From Chloroflexota bacterium (GTDB lineage: Bacteria; Chloroflexota; Anaerolineae; Anaerolineales; VGOW01), in contig JACRBQ010000092.1 of the NCBI GenBank assembly GCA_016213135.1, forward strand, positions 1 through 60,444: DNA of 60,444 nucleotides, written 5' to 3'. The notes under the pieces are model-generated. The model did not search any database. It saw only the letters and a list, made by a program, of their open reading frames with translations, and had not been told where the DNA came from. Within the stretch, counting starts at the first letter, position 1. Every line of letters starts with the position of its first letter. The position numbers were made by a program, and so were the translations under genes. Shown here piece by piece: positions 16,837 to 24,086 of this stretch.

Positions 16837-17289
16837 TCAGTCAACACACCGGAAGCACTTGATGCCAAGTTCGACGATGCGTTGTTTGTATTTCTCCACC
16901 GCCTCAGCGCCGGTGAGCAAATGGCCGCGTTCGGCGTCCAGATTCGTGGGGCGCACCCGCACCAGCCAGCCCGCGCCGTAGGGGTCGCGGTTGGCAATGA
17001 GAATGTCGCCGCGAAAAGCCGCCTCGTTGACCTCGACAATCTCGCCGGTGAACGGCATGGGGAACGGCCCCACCCATTTGGCCGACTCGATGATAGCGGC
17101 GCTTTGTCCCTGCTTGAGCGGCTTGCCGATCTTCTTGAACTGGAGGTTGACCAGTTTGCCGCCGCGCGTTTGGGCCGTGTCGGTCATGCCCAGCGTGGCC
17201 GTGCCGTCGGCTTCGAAGCGCACCCACAGATCGCGCTCAAAATCGAACCACAGGTCTTCGGGAATGTCGCAGCCGTAGTAGATAGCCAT
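16837..17289 (-). CDS. lipoyl-carrier protein (GcvH/LbpA-like), copy 2
   Basis: This 150-residue protein of the glycine-cleavage H fold starts MAIYYGCDIPEDLWFDFERD. The lipoyl Lys is expected in IIESAKWVGPF, the position equivalent to the ESVK motif of GcvH, followed by PFTGEIVEVNE. The ATG at 17289 is chosen because the longer frame begins with 22 residues encoded by an AACAATGA repeat. No gcvT or gcvP is near; with lplA and Hdr-like genes adjacent, a sulfur-carrying LbpA role is favoured over glycine cleavage. It is a paralogue of the next gene, so heterogeneity of carriers is possible. The C-terminal Cys residues (CFRC) are unusual for GcvH. Confidence 0.85.
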   Translation of the reverse strand: MAIYYGCDIPEDLWFDFERDLWVRFEADGTATLGMTDTAQTRGGKLVNLQFKKIGKPLKQGQSAAIIESAKWVGPFPMPFTGEIVEVNEAAFRGDILIANRDPYGAGWLVRVRPTNLDAERGHLLTGAEAVEKYKQRIVELGIKCFRCVD

Positions 17290-17290
17290 C

Positions 17291-17363
17291 AATGAACAAT
17301 GAACAATGAAACAATGAACAATGAACAATGATCGCCCCCATTGTTCATTCTTCATTGTTCATT
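17291..17363. repeat. AACAATGA word-repeat hairpin
   Basis: Tandem ATGAACA words (17291-17330) face TTGTTCATTC words (17340-17363), producing a hairpin between the two lipoyl-carrier genes. It creates false upstream start codons for the downstream gene. Confidence 0.8.
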
Positions 17364-17799
17364 TCGAGCAATCGATTCCCTGCTCATCCAAAAATTTCTG
17401 GTAAGCGGCAATACCCGCTTCGCCGGTGACGAGATCGGCGGAGTCGGCTTCCCAATTGTCGGGCTTGAGCTTGATGAACCAGCCCTCGCCGTAGGGGTCG
17501 GAATTGAGCAGGCTCGGCTGGGTCTTGAGTGTGGCATTGACTTCGGTGATAGTGCCGTTGACGGGCGCGGTGACCGGGCCTACCCACTTGCCGCTTTCCA
17601 CCGTGCCCGCGCTCTTGCCCTTCTTCACCGTTTTGCCCGCCTCTTTGGGCGTGGCCGAGATGATGCTCTTGGCGAGGTGCTGGGCCACGTCGGTGACGCC
17701 GACCACGAGGGTCCCGTCCGGCTCACGCCGGCACCACGTGTGCTTCTCGACCCAATAGTAAAGGTCCTCCGGGATGTTGCAGTTGTTGCAGGTAGCCAT
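17359..17799 (-). CDS. lipoyl-carrier protein (GcvH/LbpA-like), copy 1
   Basis: This 146-residue protein of the H-protein fold starts MATCNNCNIPEDLYYWVEKH with two Cys near the N-terminus. The lipoyl Lys lies in TVESGKWVGPV, followed by APVNGTITEVNATL and the conserved DPYGEGWFIKLKP. The ATG at 17799 follows from alignment with the paralogue downstream; the frame upstream is repeat-derived. In sHdr-type sulfur oxidation the lipoate arm of LbpA is thought to carry the sulfur substrate between enzyme sites. That role is inferred here from synteny with lplA, hdrABC, dsrE and tusA, not from a residue unique to LbpA. Confidence 0.87.
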   Translation of the reverse strand: MATCNNCNIPEDLYYWVEKHTWCRREPDGTLVVGVTDVAQHLAKSIISATPKEAGKTVKKGKSAGTVESGKWVGPVTAPVNGTITEVNATLKTQPSLLNSDPYGEGWFIKLKPDNWEADSADLVTGEAGIAAYQKFLDEQGIDCSK

Positions 17800-17822
17800 G
17801 GTTGCTCTCCGAGAAAAACGTC

Positions 17823-17872
17823 GAACTTCAAACTCCAAACTTCAAATGGGATGCGAGGGTTTGGAGTTTGTC
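17823..17872. repeat. TTTGGAGTTTGAAG word-repeat hairpin
   Basis: AACTTCAAACTCCAAACTTC words pair with GGGTTTGGAGTTTG, in the spacer between the zinc-finger-like gene and the first lipoyl-carrier gene. Confidence 0.72.
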
Positions 17873-18167
17873 AATTGGCAGTCGGGGGTTCCGCGACCTC
17901 CGGGTGCGTGTCTTCCAAATGATAAAGCAATTGGTCAAAAGCCACGAGGGCAATTTCGGCTTTGAATTCCTCGAGGAAGCGCGGGTCCCTGTAACGCGGC
18001 TTGACGGCGTGCTGGTACTTGAGGCCGCACAGCGGGCAAGCGACGATATACCGCATCTTGCCGGTGGCGCCGTCGTGCTCGGTCGTCACCCGATCCAAAT
18101 GCGCCTCGGCCAGGTGGCGGTGCAGCTTCATGCGCGTGTCGGCGAAGGTGCAATAGGGACAATTCAT
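17871..18167 (-). CDS. small zinc-finger-like protein
   Basis: This 98-residue protein starts MNCPYCTF. It has a C2H2-like unit (CPYC...HRHLAEAH) near the N-terminus and a second CPLC followed by a distant HLEDTH, so two zinc sites are plausible. It could bind nucleic acid or act as a small metal-binding partner. The ATG at 18167 is preferred; the longer frame begins in a word repeat. It is encoded inside the sulfur oxidation operon between an HTH-like protein and the lipoyl carriers. I do not recognise a named family. Confidence 0.7.
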   Translation of the reverse strand: MNCPYCTFADTRMKLHRHLAEAHLDRVTTEHDGATGKMRYIVACPLCGLKYQHAVKPRYRDPRFLEEFKAEIALVAFDQLLYHLEDTHPEVAEPPTAN

Positions 18168-18260
18168 AAACTTCAAATTTCCAATCTCAAACTTCAAACA
18201 ATGGCCTCGTCTCTAACGCTTGATATTTGGAGTTTGAGGTTTGATTTTTTGAAGTTCTTT
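18168..18260. repeat. TTTGGAGTTTGAGG word-repeat hairpin
   Basis: AACTTCAAATTTCCAATCTC words face ATATTTGGAGTTTGAGGTTTG words. The right arm overlaps the 3' end of the HTH-like gene and encodes its last residues (KPQTPNIKR). Confidence 0.72.
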
Positions 18261-18671
18261 CGCCGTTGCCTCGCCAATGCTTTGAATGAGGCCCACGAGC
18301 GCCCCTCCGGCCGCCGTGCCCTGCACCTGATCGGTGTCAATGTTCCGCGCCGCCAGGCCCACTTGCACCAGATCGCTCAGCCGCTCGGCAAGCGCCAGCC
18401 GGCCCAGCCCCGAGGCTTGTTCGAGTTCGGCCACAGGCGCGGAAGTATGGGCCGAGAGAAAAGTCAGGATGGCATAGTTCGTCGGGTCGGCAGCGGCGCG
18501 CAGGGCGCGCAACGTCATCTCGGTCGCGGCTTCGGCCAGCGCGCCATTGTGCTGCGTTTCCAGCCACCGGCCCGTGCCCGACTCCAGCCGGTCGAGCCTG
18601 TCCAGCAGGCGGGCAATGTCGCGCAAGCGCAGCGCCAGCGCGGAGGAAAGATCGATCAGACCCCGGGCCAT
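18213..18671 (-). CDS. small protein with winged-helix-like segment
   Basis: This is a 152-residue protein (ATG 18671). The N-terminal half is Leu/Arg/Asp-rich helix with coiled-coil character (LRLRDIARLLDRLDRLE). The middle (DPTNYAILTFLSAH, then LEQASGLGRLALAERLSDLVQVGL) resembles an ArsR-like winged helix-turn-helix. The last residues are encoded by a word repeat and are probably not functional. It lies within the operon downstream of the membrane Fe-S oxidoreductase. A regulatory or protein-protein interaction role is possible; I do not recognise the family. Confidence 0.62.
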   Translation of the reverse strand: MARGLIDLSSALALRLRDIARLLDRLDRLESGTGRWLETQHNGALAEAATEMTLRALRAAADPTNYAILTFLSAHTSAPVAELEQASGLGRLALAERLSDLVQVGLAARNIDTDQVQGTAAGGALVGLIQSIGEATAKELQKIKPQTPNIKR

Positions 18672-18677
18672 GAGAAA

Positions 18678-18752
18678 ACTCCCAACTTCAAATCTCAAAC
18701 TCCAAACGAGCCTCAGGCAGGGATTGCATTTTGAGGTTTGTGATTTGAAGTT
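18678..18752. repeat. TTTGAGGTTTGTGATTTGAAG word-repeat hairpin
   Basis: AACTTCAAATCTCAAACTCC words face TTTTGAGGTTTGTGATTTG words. The right arm lies in the 3' end of the membrane Fe-S oxidoreductase gene and supplies its C-terminal tail (LLTSNHKPQNAIPA). Confidence 0.72.
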
Positions 18753-20830
18753 AGAAGTCGTCCTTCTCCCATCGCCTCTGCAATCAATTGGATGATGTCC
18801 CGCACTTCAATCTTGCCCTCGTTGCCGGTGGTCTTCACGGCATCCGAGTACATGACCACGTCCTTCGGGCAGGAGACGACGAAGAGCAGCCGCTTCGCGT
18901 TGCCGCCCGCGCCGTCAGCCGACGGGTCGAGCGCCGCCAGCGCCTCGCGGATGCGGTTCTCGGCGGGGCGTTCACCGACGGGTGTGGACCCCATCCAGAT
19001 CTGGCCGCCGCCCGCGCCGCAGCAATACGAGTTCTCCTTGTTGCGCGGCATCTCCACGAACTCGCAACCTGCGGCCCGGATGAGCGCGCGCGGCGGGTTG
19101 AAGCCGTTGTTGTAGCGGCCCAGGTAGCACGGGTCGTGAAACGTCACGCGGTAGTGAGAGAGTTTGTGTTGGAGTTGGAGTTTGCCTGCGTCAATGAGTT
19201 GCGCCAGCAGGCGCGTGTAGTGGATCGTCTCCCACTTGCCGCCGTAGTCGGGGTATTCGTTCTTGAGCGCGTTGAGCGTGTGCGGATCGGTGGTGATGAC
19301 GCGCTCGAAGGTACACTTGCTCATCGCCGCCACGTTCTGCTCGGCGAGTTGCTCGAACAACCCTTCCTCGCCCACGCGCCGCACGTCGTTGCCGGAGTTC
19401 TTCTCGGCCTCGTATAGGATGCCGAAGTCCACGCCCGCGCTCTTAAGCACCCGCGCCACGGTGCGAGTGATCTCCTGCACCCGCGCATCGAAGGAAGCGT
19501 AGTCGCCGACAAACCACAAAAACTCCGCCGGCTCTTTGCGCACGTCTTTGATTTTGAAGTCGAGGCTCGCCGCCCATTTGGCGCGGTTGCGGGCCGCCTG
19601 CCCGAACGAATTGCCGGTCTTGCCTATTTTTTCCAGCGTGGATTGCACGCCGCTGTCAAGTTCTGCGCCGTCGTTCACCAACCGGCGGCGGAGGTCGATG
19701 ATGTCGGCCATTGGCTCGTTGCCCACCGGGCACACGCGCACGCAGGCGTAACAGGTGGTGCAGGCCCACACGGCCTCCGGGCTAATGGCCCATTCGGTGA
19801 GGGGTGGCGAGGAGGCGCCCCCGGCAAAGGCGTTGAAGTTGGCGTTGAGCCAGTAGCGTTTGTTGATCTCCAGCGCGGAGGGACTGAGGGGCCGCATCGA
19901 ATTGTGCGCCGGGCACACATCCTGGCAACGGTTACACATGATGCAGGCGTAGGCGTCCATGAGGCGCGGCCAGGCAAGATCGGCCAACGTGGCCGCGCCG
20001 GGTAGGGGCAGGGCTTGTCCCTGCCCATTTGTCGGCGAGGTCGCCGGATCGAGGCGGCCGCGCTCGGCCTGTTTGGCCAGCGCCAGATTCAGCGGCGCAG
20101 CCATGATGTGGACGTGCTTGCTAATGATGAAGTATGGCAGAAAGACGACAATGAGGCCGATGGCAATCCACCACGAGGCGTGAATGGCAGGCGCAAAAGC
20201 GGAGGGCGGCAACGCGCGGAGCAGAAGCGAAAGCGCGCCGGCAAACGGCTGCGCGGGATTGGTGGCGCCCATCTCTGCGAGGCGAAGTGCCTGCCCGGTG
20301 AACCGCGACCCGACATGGCAAAGGATGAACAGGCCGACGATGAGGGAGTCGCGTTTGATGCCGCCCTGCGCCACGCCCGGCAGCAGCAGCACATCTTTGT
20401 TGTATTCCAGCCGCTTGTCTTTGGCGATGAAGCGCCGCACCAGAAAGGCCGCCACGCCGACCAGCACGCCAATGCTCAACACGTCGCCGAGCAGGTTGAG
20501 CAGGCCGATGATCCCCGCCGAGACCTCCGCAGTAGAATAGCCGGGGAGGAAGCCTTCGAGCAAATCGTTGACGTTGACGAGGATGTAATACGAGAAACCG
20601 AAGAAGATGAGGGCGTGAAAGGTGGTGAGGATGGGGCGCGATTTGTACATGGGTTTTTGCAGCCCGACTTCGAGAAGCGCCTTGACGGTTTGCGGGATGA
20701 CGTGGGTGAACCTGGCGGCGGGCCGACCGCGCCGGATGATGCGATAGATTTGGTAAAAGCCCCAGGCGGTGAGGCCGCCAAACACGGCGACCATGAGAAT
20801 GAAGATGAGTTTCTCAAAGGATGTCAGCAC
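18713..20830 (-). CDS. membrane Fe-S/CCG-domain ETF:quinone oxidoreductase-like protein
   Basis: This is a 705-residue fusion. An N-terminal NarI-like membrane part (about 1-250) has several hydrophobic segments and candidate heme His residues (TTFHALIFFGF, LFILCHVGSR). Two [4Fe-4S] motifs follow (CIMCNRCQDVCP and CTTCYACVRVCP), then CCG domains. The second CCG retains DPCYLGRYNN, YCCGAGGG and VSCPKD; the first has lost its Cys ligands (NSGND, TTDPHT). Encoded beside etfA/etfB, it fits the EMO-type (ETF:menaquinone oxidoreductase) family. The GTG at 20830 is chosen because GGAGG sits 5 nt upstream; a GTG at 20842 is possible. A hairpin element is translated in frame at 20006-20026 (GQGQALPLP). 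Confidence 0.85.
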   Translation of the reverse strand: MLTSFEKLIFILMVAVFGGLTAWGFYQIYRIIRRGRPAARFTHVIPQTVKALLEVGLQKPMYKSRPILTTFHALIFFGFSYYILVNVNDLLEGFLPGYSTAEVSAGIIGLLNLLGDVLSIGVLVGVAAFLVRRFIAKDKRLEYNKDVLLLPGVAQGGIKRDSLIVGLFILCHVGSRFTGQALRLAEMGATNPAQPFAGALSLLLRALPPSAFAPAIHASWWIAIGLIVVFLPYFIISKHVHIMAAPLNLALAKQAERGRLDPATSPTNGQGQALPLPGAATLADLAWPRLMDAYACIMCNRCQDVCPAHNSMRPLSPSALEINKRYWLNANFNAFAGGASSPPLTEWAISPEAVWACTTCYACVRVCPVGNEPMADIIDLRRRLVNDGAELDSGVQSTLEKIGKTGNSFGQAARNRAKWAASLDFKIKDVRKEPAEFLWFVGDYASFDARVQEITRTVARVLKSAGVDFGILYEAEKNSGNDVRRVGEEGLFEQLAEQNVAAMSKCTFERVITTDPHTLNALKNEYPDYGGKWETIHYTRLLAQLIDAGKLQLQHKLSHYRVTFHDPCYLGRYNNGFNPPRALIRAAGCEFVEMPRNKENSYCCGAGGGQIWMGSTPVGERPAENRIREALAALDPSADGAGGNAKRLLFVVSCPKDVVMYSDAVKTTGNEGKIEVRDIIQLIAEAMGEGRLLTSNHKPQNAIPA
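20006..20026. repeat. 8-bp-stem/5-nt-loop hairpin in the membrane oxidoreductase gene
   Basis: Stem GGGCAGGG, loop CTTGT, stem CCCTGCCC, preceded by GTAG. Read in frame on the minus strand as GQGQALPLP, in the linker between the membrane and Fe-S parts. Confidence 0.78.
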
Positions 20831-20845
20831 GTACACCTCCACAGA

Positions 20846-20908
20846 AACGTAAAACGTGAAGCGTGAAATGCAAACTACGCTTCACGTTTCACGCATTACG
20901 TTTTACGC
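20846..20908. repeat. ACGTGAAGCGTGAAA word-repeat hairpin
   Basis: AAACGTAAAACGTGAAGCG words pair with CGCTTCACGTTTCACG and TTACGTTTTACG words in the spacer between etfA and the membrane oxidoreductase gene. Confidence 0.78.
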
Positions 20909-21874
20909 CTTTATTTTTTCCGTCAGCGCCGGCAGCAGATCGAGCATGTCGCACGTCGCGCCGTAGTGAGCCACGTCGAAGATGGGCGCTTTGGGATCGG
21001 TGTTGACCGCGATGATCGTCTCCGCGCCGCGCATGCCTTCGAGATGCTCCGGCGCGCCGGAGATGCCGAAGGCGAGATAGATTTTGGGCTTCACGGTCAG
21101 GCCGGATTTTCCCACTTGCCGCGTCTTCGGCAGCCACCCGGCGTCCGTTACCGGGCGGGAAGCCGATACCGCCGTGCCCAGCGCCTCGGCCAGTTCCTGC
21201 GCCAGTTCGATGTTCTCCTGCCCGCCGATGCCGCGCCCTATGGACACCAGAATCGGCTGTTGGGTGATGTCCACATCGCCGCTCTGCGGCTCGATCATGC
21301 GGACGAATTTAATCTGCAGGTCGGCAAGGGGAACGGGCGAGGCAATTTGCTCCAGGGCAGGCACGAGGCCTGCCCCTACGCGCCCGGCGTCGGCGGGGAA
21401 TGCGCCGGCGAGGCACGACACGACGCACGCTTCACCATCGGGCACGGCCTCAGCCTGAATTTTGCCGCCATAGATTTGCGAGGTCGCCGCCAGCGCCCCG
21501 CCCTCGGCGGCCAGCCCGTTGACGTAGGCCATCAACGGCAGGCCGGCGGTGACAGACAACCCGGCGGCGAGGTCCATTCCCATAGACGTGTTGCCCACCA
21601 TCACCAGGCGCGGCGCGCGATCGTTGATGAGCGCCGCGAGCACACGGCCATAGGCCTGGGGGTTGAACTCGGCCAGCGCCGGGTCGTCCACATACAGAAC
21701 CGAGTCCGCGCCGAGGGTCGCGGCGAGCGCTGCTGCACCCGAACCCAGCATCACGGCCACGGCCTTGCCGCCAAACGCGACGGCGAGCTGCCTGCCCTTG
21801 CCGGTCATTTCAAACGAGATGTCCGAGACTTTGCCTTTGAGATGCTCGGCGAGAATAAGAACGTCGTTGCTCAT
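20903..21874 (-). CDS. etfA: electron transfer flavoprotein alpha subunit
   Basis: This 323-residue EtfA protein has an N-terminal Rossmann-like half and a C-terminal FAD-binding half with the signature VGKSGLTVKPKIYLAFGISG, then HLEGM, IIAVNTDPKAPIFDVAHYGA. It forms the EtfAB heterodimer and passes electrons from a flavin or Fe-S donor to a membrane oxidoreductase, here most likely the adjacent EMO-like protein. A hairpin element at 21355-21375 adds GAGLVPAL in frame near residue 170, at the domain boundary. The ATG at 21874 is well supported. It lies downstream of etfB with a 70-bp spacer containing a word repeat. Confidence 0.93.
   Translation of the reverse strand: MSNDVLILAEHLKGKVSDISFEMTGKGRQLAVAFGGKAVAVMLGSGAAALAATLGADSVLYVDDPALAEFNPQAYGRVLAALINDRAPRLVMVGNTSMGMDLAAGLSVTAGLPLMAYVNGLAAEGGALAATSQIYGGKIQAEAVPDGEACVVSCLAGAFPADAGRVGAGLVPALEQIASPVPLADLQIKFVRMIEPQSGDVDITQQPILVSIGRGIGGQENIELAQELAEALGTAVSASRPVTDAGWLPKTRQVGKSGLTVKPKIYLAFGISGAPEHLEGMRGAETIIAVNTDPKAPIFDVAHYGATCDMLDLLPALTEKIKA
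21355..21375. repeat. 8-bp-stem/5-nt-loop hairpin in etfA
   Basis: Stem GGGCAGGC, loop ACGAG, stem GCCTGCCC, followed by CTAC. Same architecture as the copies at 14013 and 20006 but in opposite orientation, with a different paired stem sequence. Read in frame as GAGLVPAL. Confidence 0.77.
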
Positions 21875-21879
21875 GTTGT

Positions 21880-21945
21880 CTCACGTGACGCGTGATATGT
21901 GATACGTGATCTCATGCCTCACGCATCACGTTTTACGCTTCACGT
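21880..21945. repeat. ACGTGATACGTGAT word-repeat hairpin
   Basis: CACGTGACGCGTGATATGTG words face CCTCACGCATCACGTTTTACG words between etfB and etfA. Confidence 0.72.
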
Positions 21946-21948
21946 CTG

Positions 21949-22719
21949 TCAGCCCTTCAACAAACCTTTCTCTTTGATCAGCGCCGCGATCTTCTCCGCC
22001 ACTTCCTCCGGGCCGCCTTCCCACATTTCGGCGTGGCCGGCGGCTTCGGGTTTGAACATGCGGCGCACGGTTGATCCGGCGCCTGCCGCCTCGTCCCCGG
22101 CAATCTCGTCAATCTTCGCCGTTTTGGCGATCTGCCGGACTTTGCTCACGGGCGCGTAGCGCGGCGGCTGGTGCGCGGCCTGCACCCCGACCACCATGGG
22201 CAGCGACACTTCGAACTCGCCCATCAACCCGCCCGCATATTCCTTGTGCACGATCGCTTTGCCGTCCTTGACGGCGACTCCGGTGACCACTCCGACGTAG
22301 GGCAGCCCGAGGTGCGCGGCGATCATCGGGCCGATTTGCCCGTCGCGGTCGTCGGCGGCCTGCACACCCGTCAGAACCAGATCGGGCGATAGGCTTCGGA
22401 TGGCGTTGGCGAGCAGTTTGGCCTGGGTGTGCGAGTCGGTGCCGCGCGGAAAGTCGCCCGTGATCCTGGCCGCTTTGTCGGCCCCTTTGGCAAGGGCCGT
22501 GTGCAACGCGCCATCGAGTTCGCCCGTGGTGTCCACGCCGATCACGGTCACCGTGCCGCCCGCGGCTTCTTTCGCCAGCACGGCCTCTTCAATCGCGTGC
22601 TCGTCAAATTCGTTCAGCACGTATTGAAGCGCGTCGTGGTCGAGGCCCGTGCCGTCGCCGTTGATTTCCAGTTCGTCGGTGAGATTGGGAATTTGTTTGA
22701 TAGGGACAACGATGTTCAT
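21949..22719 (-). CDS. etfB: electron transfer flavoprotein beta subunit
   Basis: This 256-residue EtfB protein starts MNIVVPIKQIPNLTDELEIN. It contains the central signature ALHTALAKGADKA and DLVLTGVQAADDRDGQIGPMIA, the latter in the AMP/FAD-binding region, plus the conserved KEYAGGLMGEFEVSLPMVVGVQ. It is the partner of EtfA downstream. The upstream neighbour is an HdrD-like Fe-S protein, so EtfAB may accept electrons from the Hdr-like complex. Whether it bifurcates or simply transfers electrons cannot be decided from sequence alone. Confidence 0.93.
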   Translation of the reverse strand: MNIVVPIKQIPNLTDELEINGDGTGLDHDALQYVLNEFDEHAIEEAVLAKEAAGGTVTVIGVDTTGELDGALHTALAKGADKAARITGDFPRGTDSHTQAKLLANAIRSLSPDLVLTGVQAADDRDGQIGPMIAAHLGLPYVGVVTGVAVKDGKAIVHKEYAGGLMGEFEVSLPMVVGVQAAHQPPRYAPVSKVRQIAKTAKIDEIAGDEAAGAGSTVRRMFKPEAAGHAEMWEGGPEEVAEKIAALIKEKGLLKG

Positions 22720-22725
22720 GGGTTC

Positions 22726-22796
22726 CAGTCGTCAGTAGTCAGTCACCAGTAATCAGCAGTCAGATCAAGCGTCTGGCTACAGGCTTCTGACTACTC
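22726..22796. repeat. CAGTAGTC word-repeat hairpin
   Basis: CAGTCGTCAGTAGTCAGTC words, then GTCTGGCTACAGGCTTCTG and ACTACT, form an imperfect hairpin between the HdrD-like gene and etfB. Confidence 0.72.
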
Positions 22797-24074
22797 CTTC
22801 ATTGACTCATCCAGCAGTTCCAATATATCCCGCACTATCAGCTTGTCGTTGCCGGTGGACTTGGCCGCGTCCTCGAAGCGCGAGACCTCGAAGGGACAGC
22901 ACACGGCCAACACCTCCGCGCCGTATTCGGCGGCCTCACGCACGCGGCGCTCGGAGAGGCGCATCGTCGTATGCTCTTTGGTGAAGGAGTCCAGCCACAT
23001 GCCGCCGCCCCCGCCGCCGCAGCAGTAGCCGTTCTCACGGCAGCGGCCCATTTCCACCAGTTCAATACCGGGGATGGCGCGCAGCAGTTCACGCGGGGCC
23101 TCGTATTCGCCGTTGTGCCGCCCGAGGTAGCACGGGTCGTGAAAGGTCACTTTGAGGTTGATTGGCTTCTTCAACATCGGCCTGAGTTTGTCGAGATGCT
23201 CGACGAGGAAGCGCGTGTAATGGGCCACTTTGAAATCCGCGCCGTACTTTGGATACTCATTCTTGAAGGCGTTGAACTCGTGCGGGCCGGTGACGACCAT
23301 GCGGTTGAACTCGTATTTGCCGAAGGCGGCGATGTTCTGCTCGGCCAGCATTTCGAACAGGCCCTTTTCGCCTGCCAGCCGCTGCGAGTCGCCATCGTCT
23401 TTTTCCTCGATGCCGAGGATGCCGAAGTCAATGCCCAGGGCGTTGAAGATGCGCGCCGCGGCGCGGGCGGCGTCCATCCCGCGCGGGTGGTAGGCAGGGT
23501 ACGAGCCGACGTACCACAAAATGTCCACCGCGCGTTTGAGGTCTTTCATGATCGGCACCGGCACACCCGCCGCCTTGGCCCAGTCGGCGCGTTTGCGCTG
23601 AGGCTGACCGAGCGGGTTGCCATGCTTGGCGGTGTCTTCAAACGCCTTCTGCAATTCGGGCGGCACGGCGCCCGTGAGCACGGCCTGCTCGCGCACCGCG
23701 GGCATAATCTGGATCATGTTCACTTCTTTGGGGCAGACGCGCAGGCAGTTCATGCACGTGGTGCACAGCCACAAGTCGGACGAAGTGAAGAGGTCGACGC
23801 CGATTTGCGTCTTGCGGTGGATTTTGCGCGGGCTGTAGTCGCCGACGATGTCTATCGGGCAGACGGCGGTGCATTTGGCGCAGCCGTAGCACCAGCCGAG
23901 CGACTCACCGCCGGGCAGGTTCGTGACTTTTTCCAAATTATCAACGTCGTAATCCCAGATCACCCGCTGCTCGAACATCCGGTTCCAGTGGCCGGAAATG
24001 TCCATGCCCTCCACGACGAGGTGCTTCTCTTCGGTAACTTTGTCTGGTCGAACTTTGTCGAGACCGACGGCCAT
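22791..24074 (-). CDS. HdrD-like Fe-S protein (fused HdrC/HdrB type)
   Basis: This 427-residue soluble protein has two [4Fe-4S] motifs near residues 60-115 (CYGCAKCTAVCP, CTTCMNCLRVCP), then two CCG domains. The first CCG lacks all ligand Cys (EEKDDGDS; VTGPHEFNAFKNEYP). The second keeps DPCYLGRHN, YCCGGGGGG and AVCCPFE, a CxxC reduced to one or two Cys. This is the fused C2B2 or HdrB3-type component seen near sHdr systems; as I recall, variants with etfAB and emo carry such a gene. It probably holds one noncubane [4Fe-4S] cluster and relays electrons between the HdrABC-like core and EtfAB. Start ATG at 24074. Confidence 0.85.
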   Translation of the reverse strand: MAVGLDKVRPDKVTEEKHLVVEGMDISGHWNRMFEQRVIWDYDVDNLEKVTNLPGGESLGWCYGCAKCTAVCPIDIVGDYSPRKIHRKTQIGVDLFTSSDLWLCTTCMNCLRVCPKEVNMIQIMPAVREQAVLTGAVPPELQKAFEDTAKHGNPLGQPQRKRADWAKAAGVPVPIMKDLKRAVDILWYVGSYPAYHPRGMDAARAAARIFNALGIDFGILGIEEKDDGDSQRLAGEKGLFEMLAEQNIAAFGKYEFNRMVVTGPHEFNAFKNEYPKYGADFKVAHYTRFLVEHLDKLRPMLKKPINLKVTFHDPCYLGRHNGEYEAPRELLRAIPGIELVEMGRCRENGYCCGGGGGGMWLDSFTKEHTTMRLSERRVREAAEYGAEVLAVCCPFEVSRFEDAAKSTGNDKLIVRDILELLDESMKE

Positions 24075-24086
24075 ATTCCCTCCGGA

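Noticed and set aside
17291-17363. CRISPR array (tandem AACAATGA words)
   Set aside because: Units are too short, there are no spacers of constant length and no cas genes are near.
16837-17799. Glycine cleavage system H proteins
   Set aside because: No gcvT/gcvP nearby, and the neighbours are lplA, etfAB and Hdr-like genes, as for LbpA.
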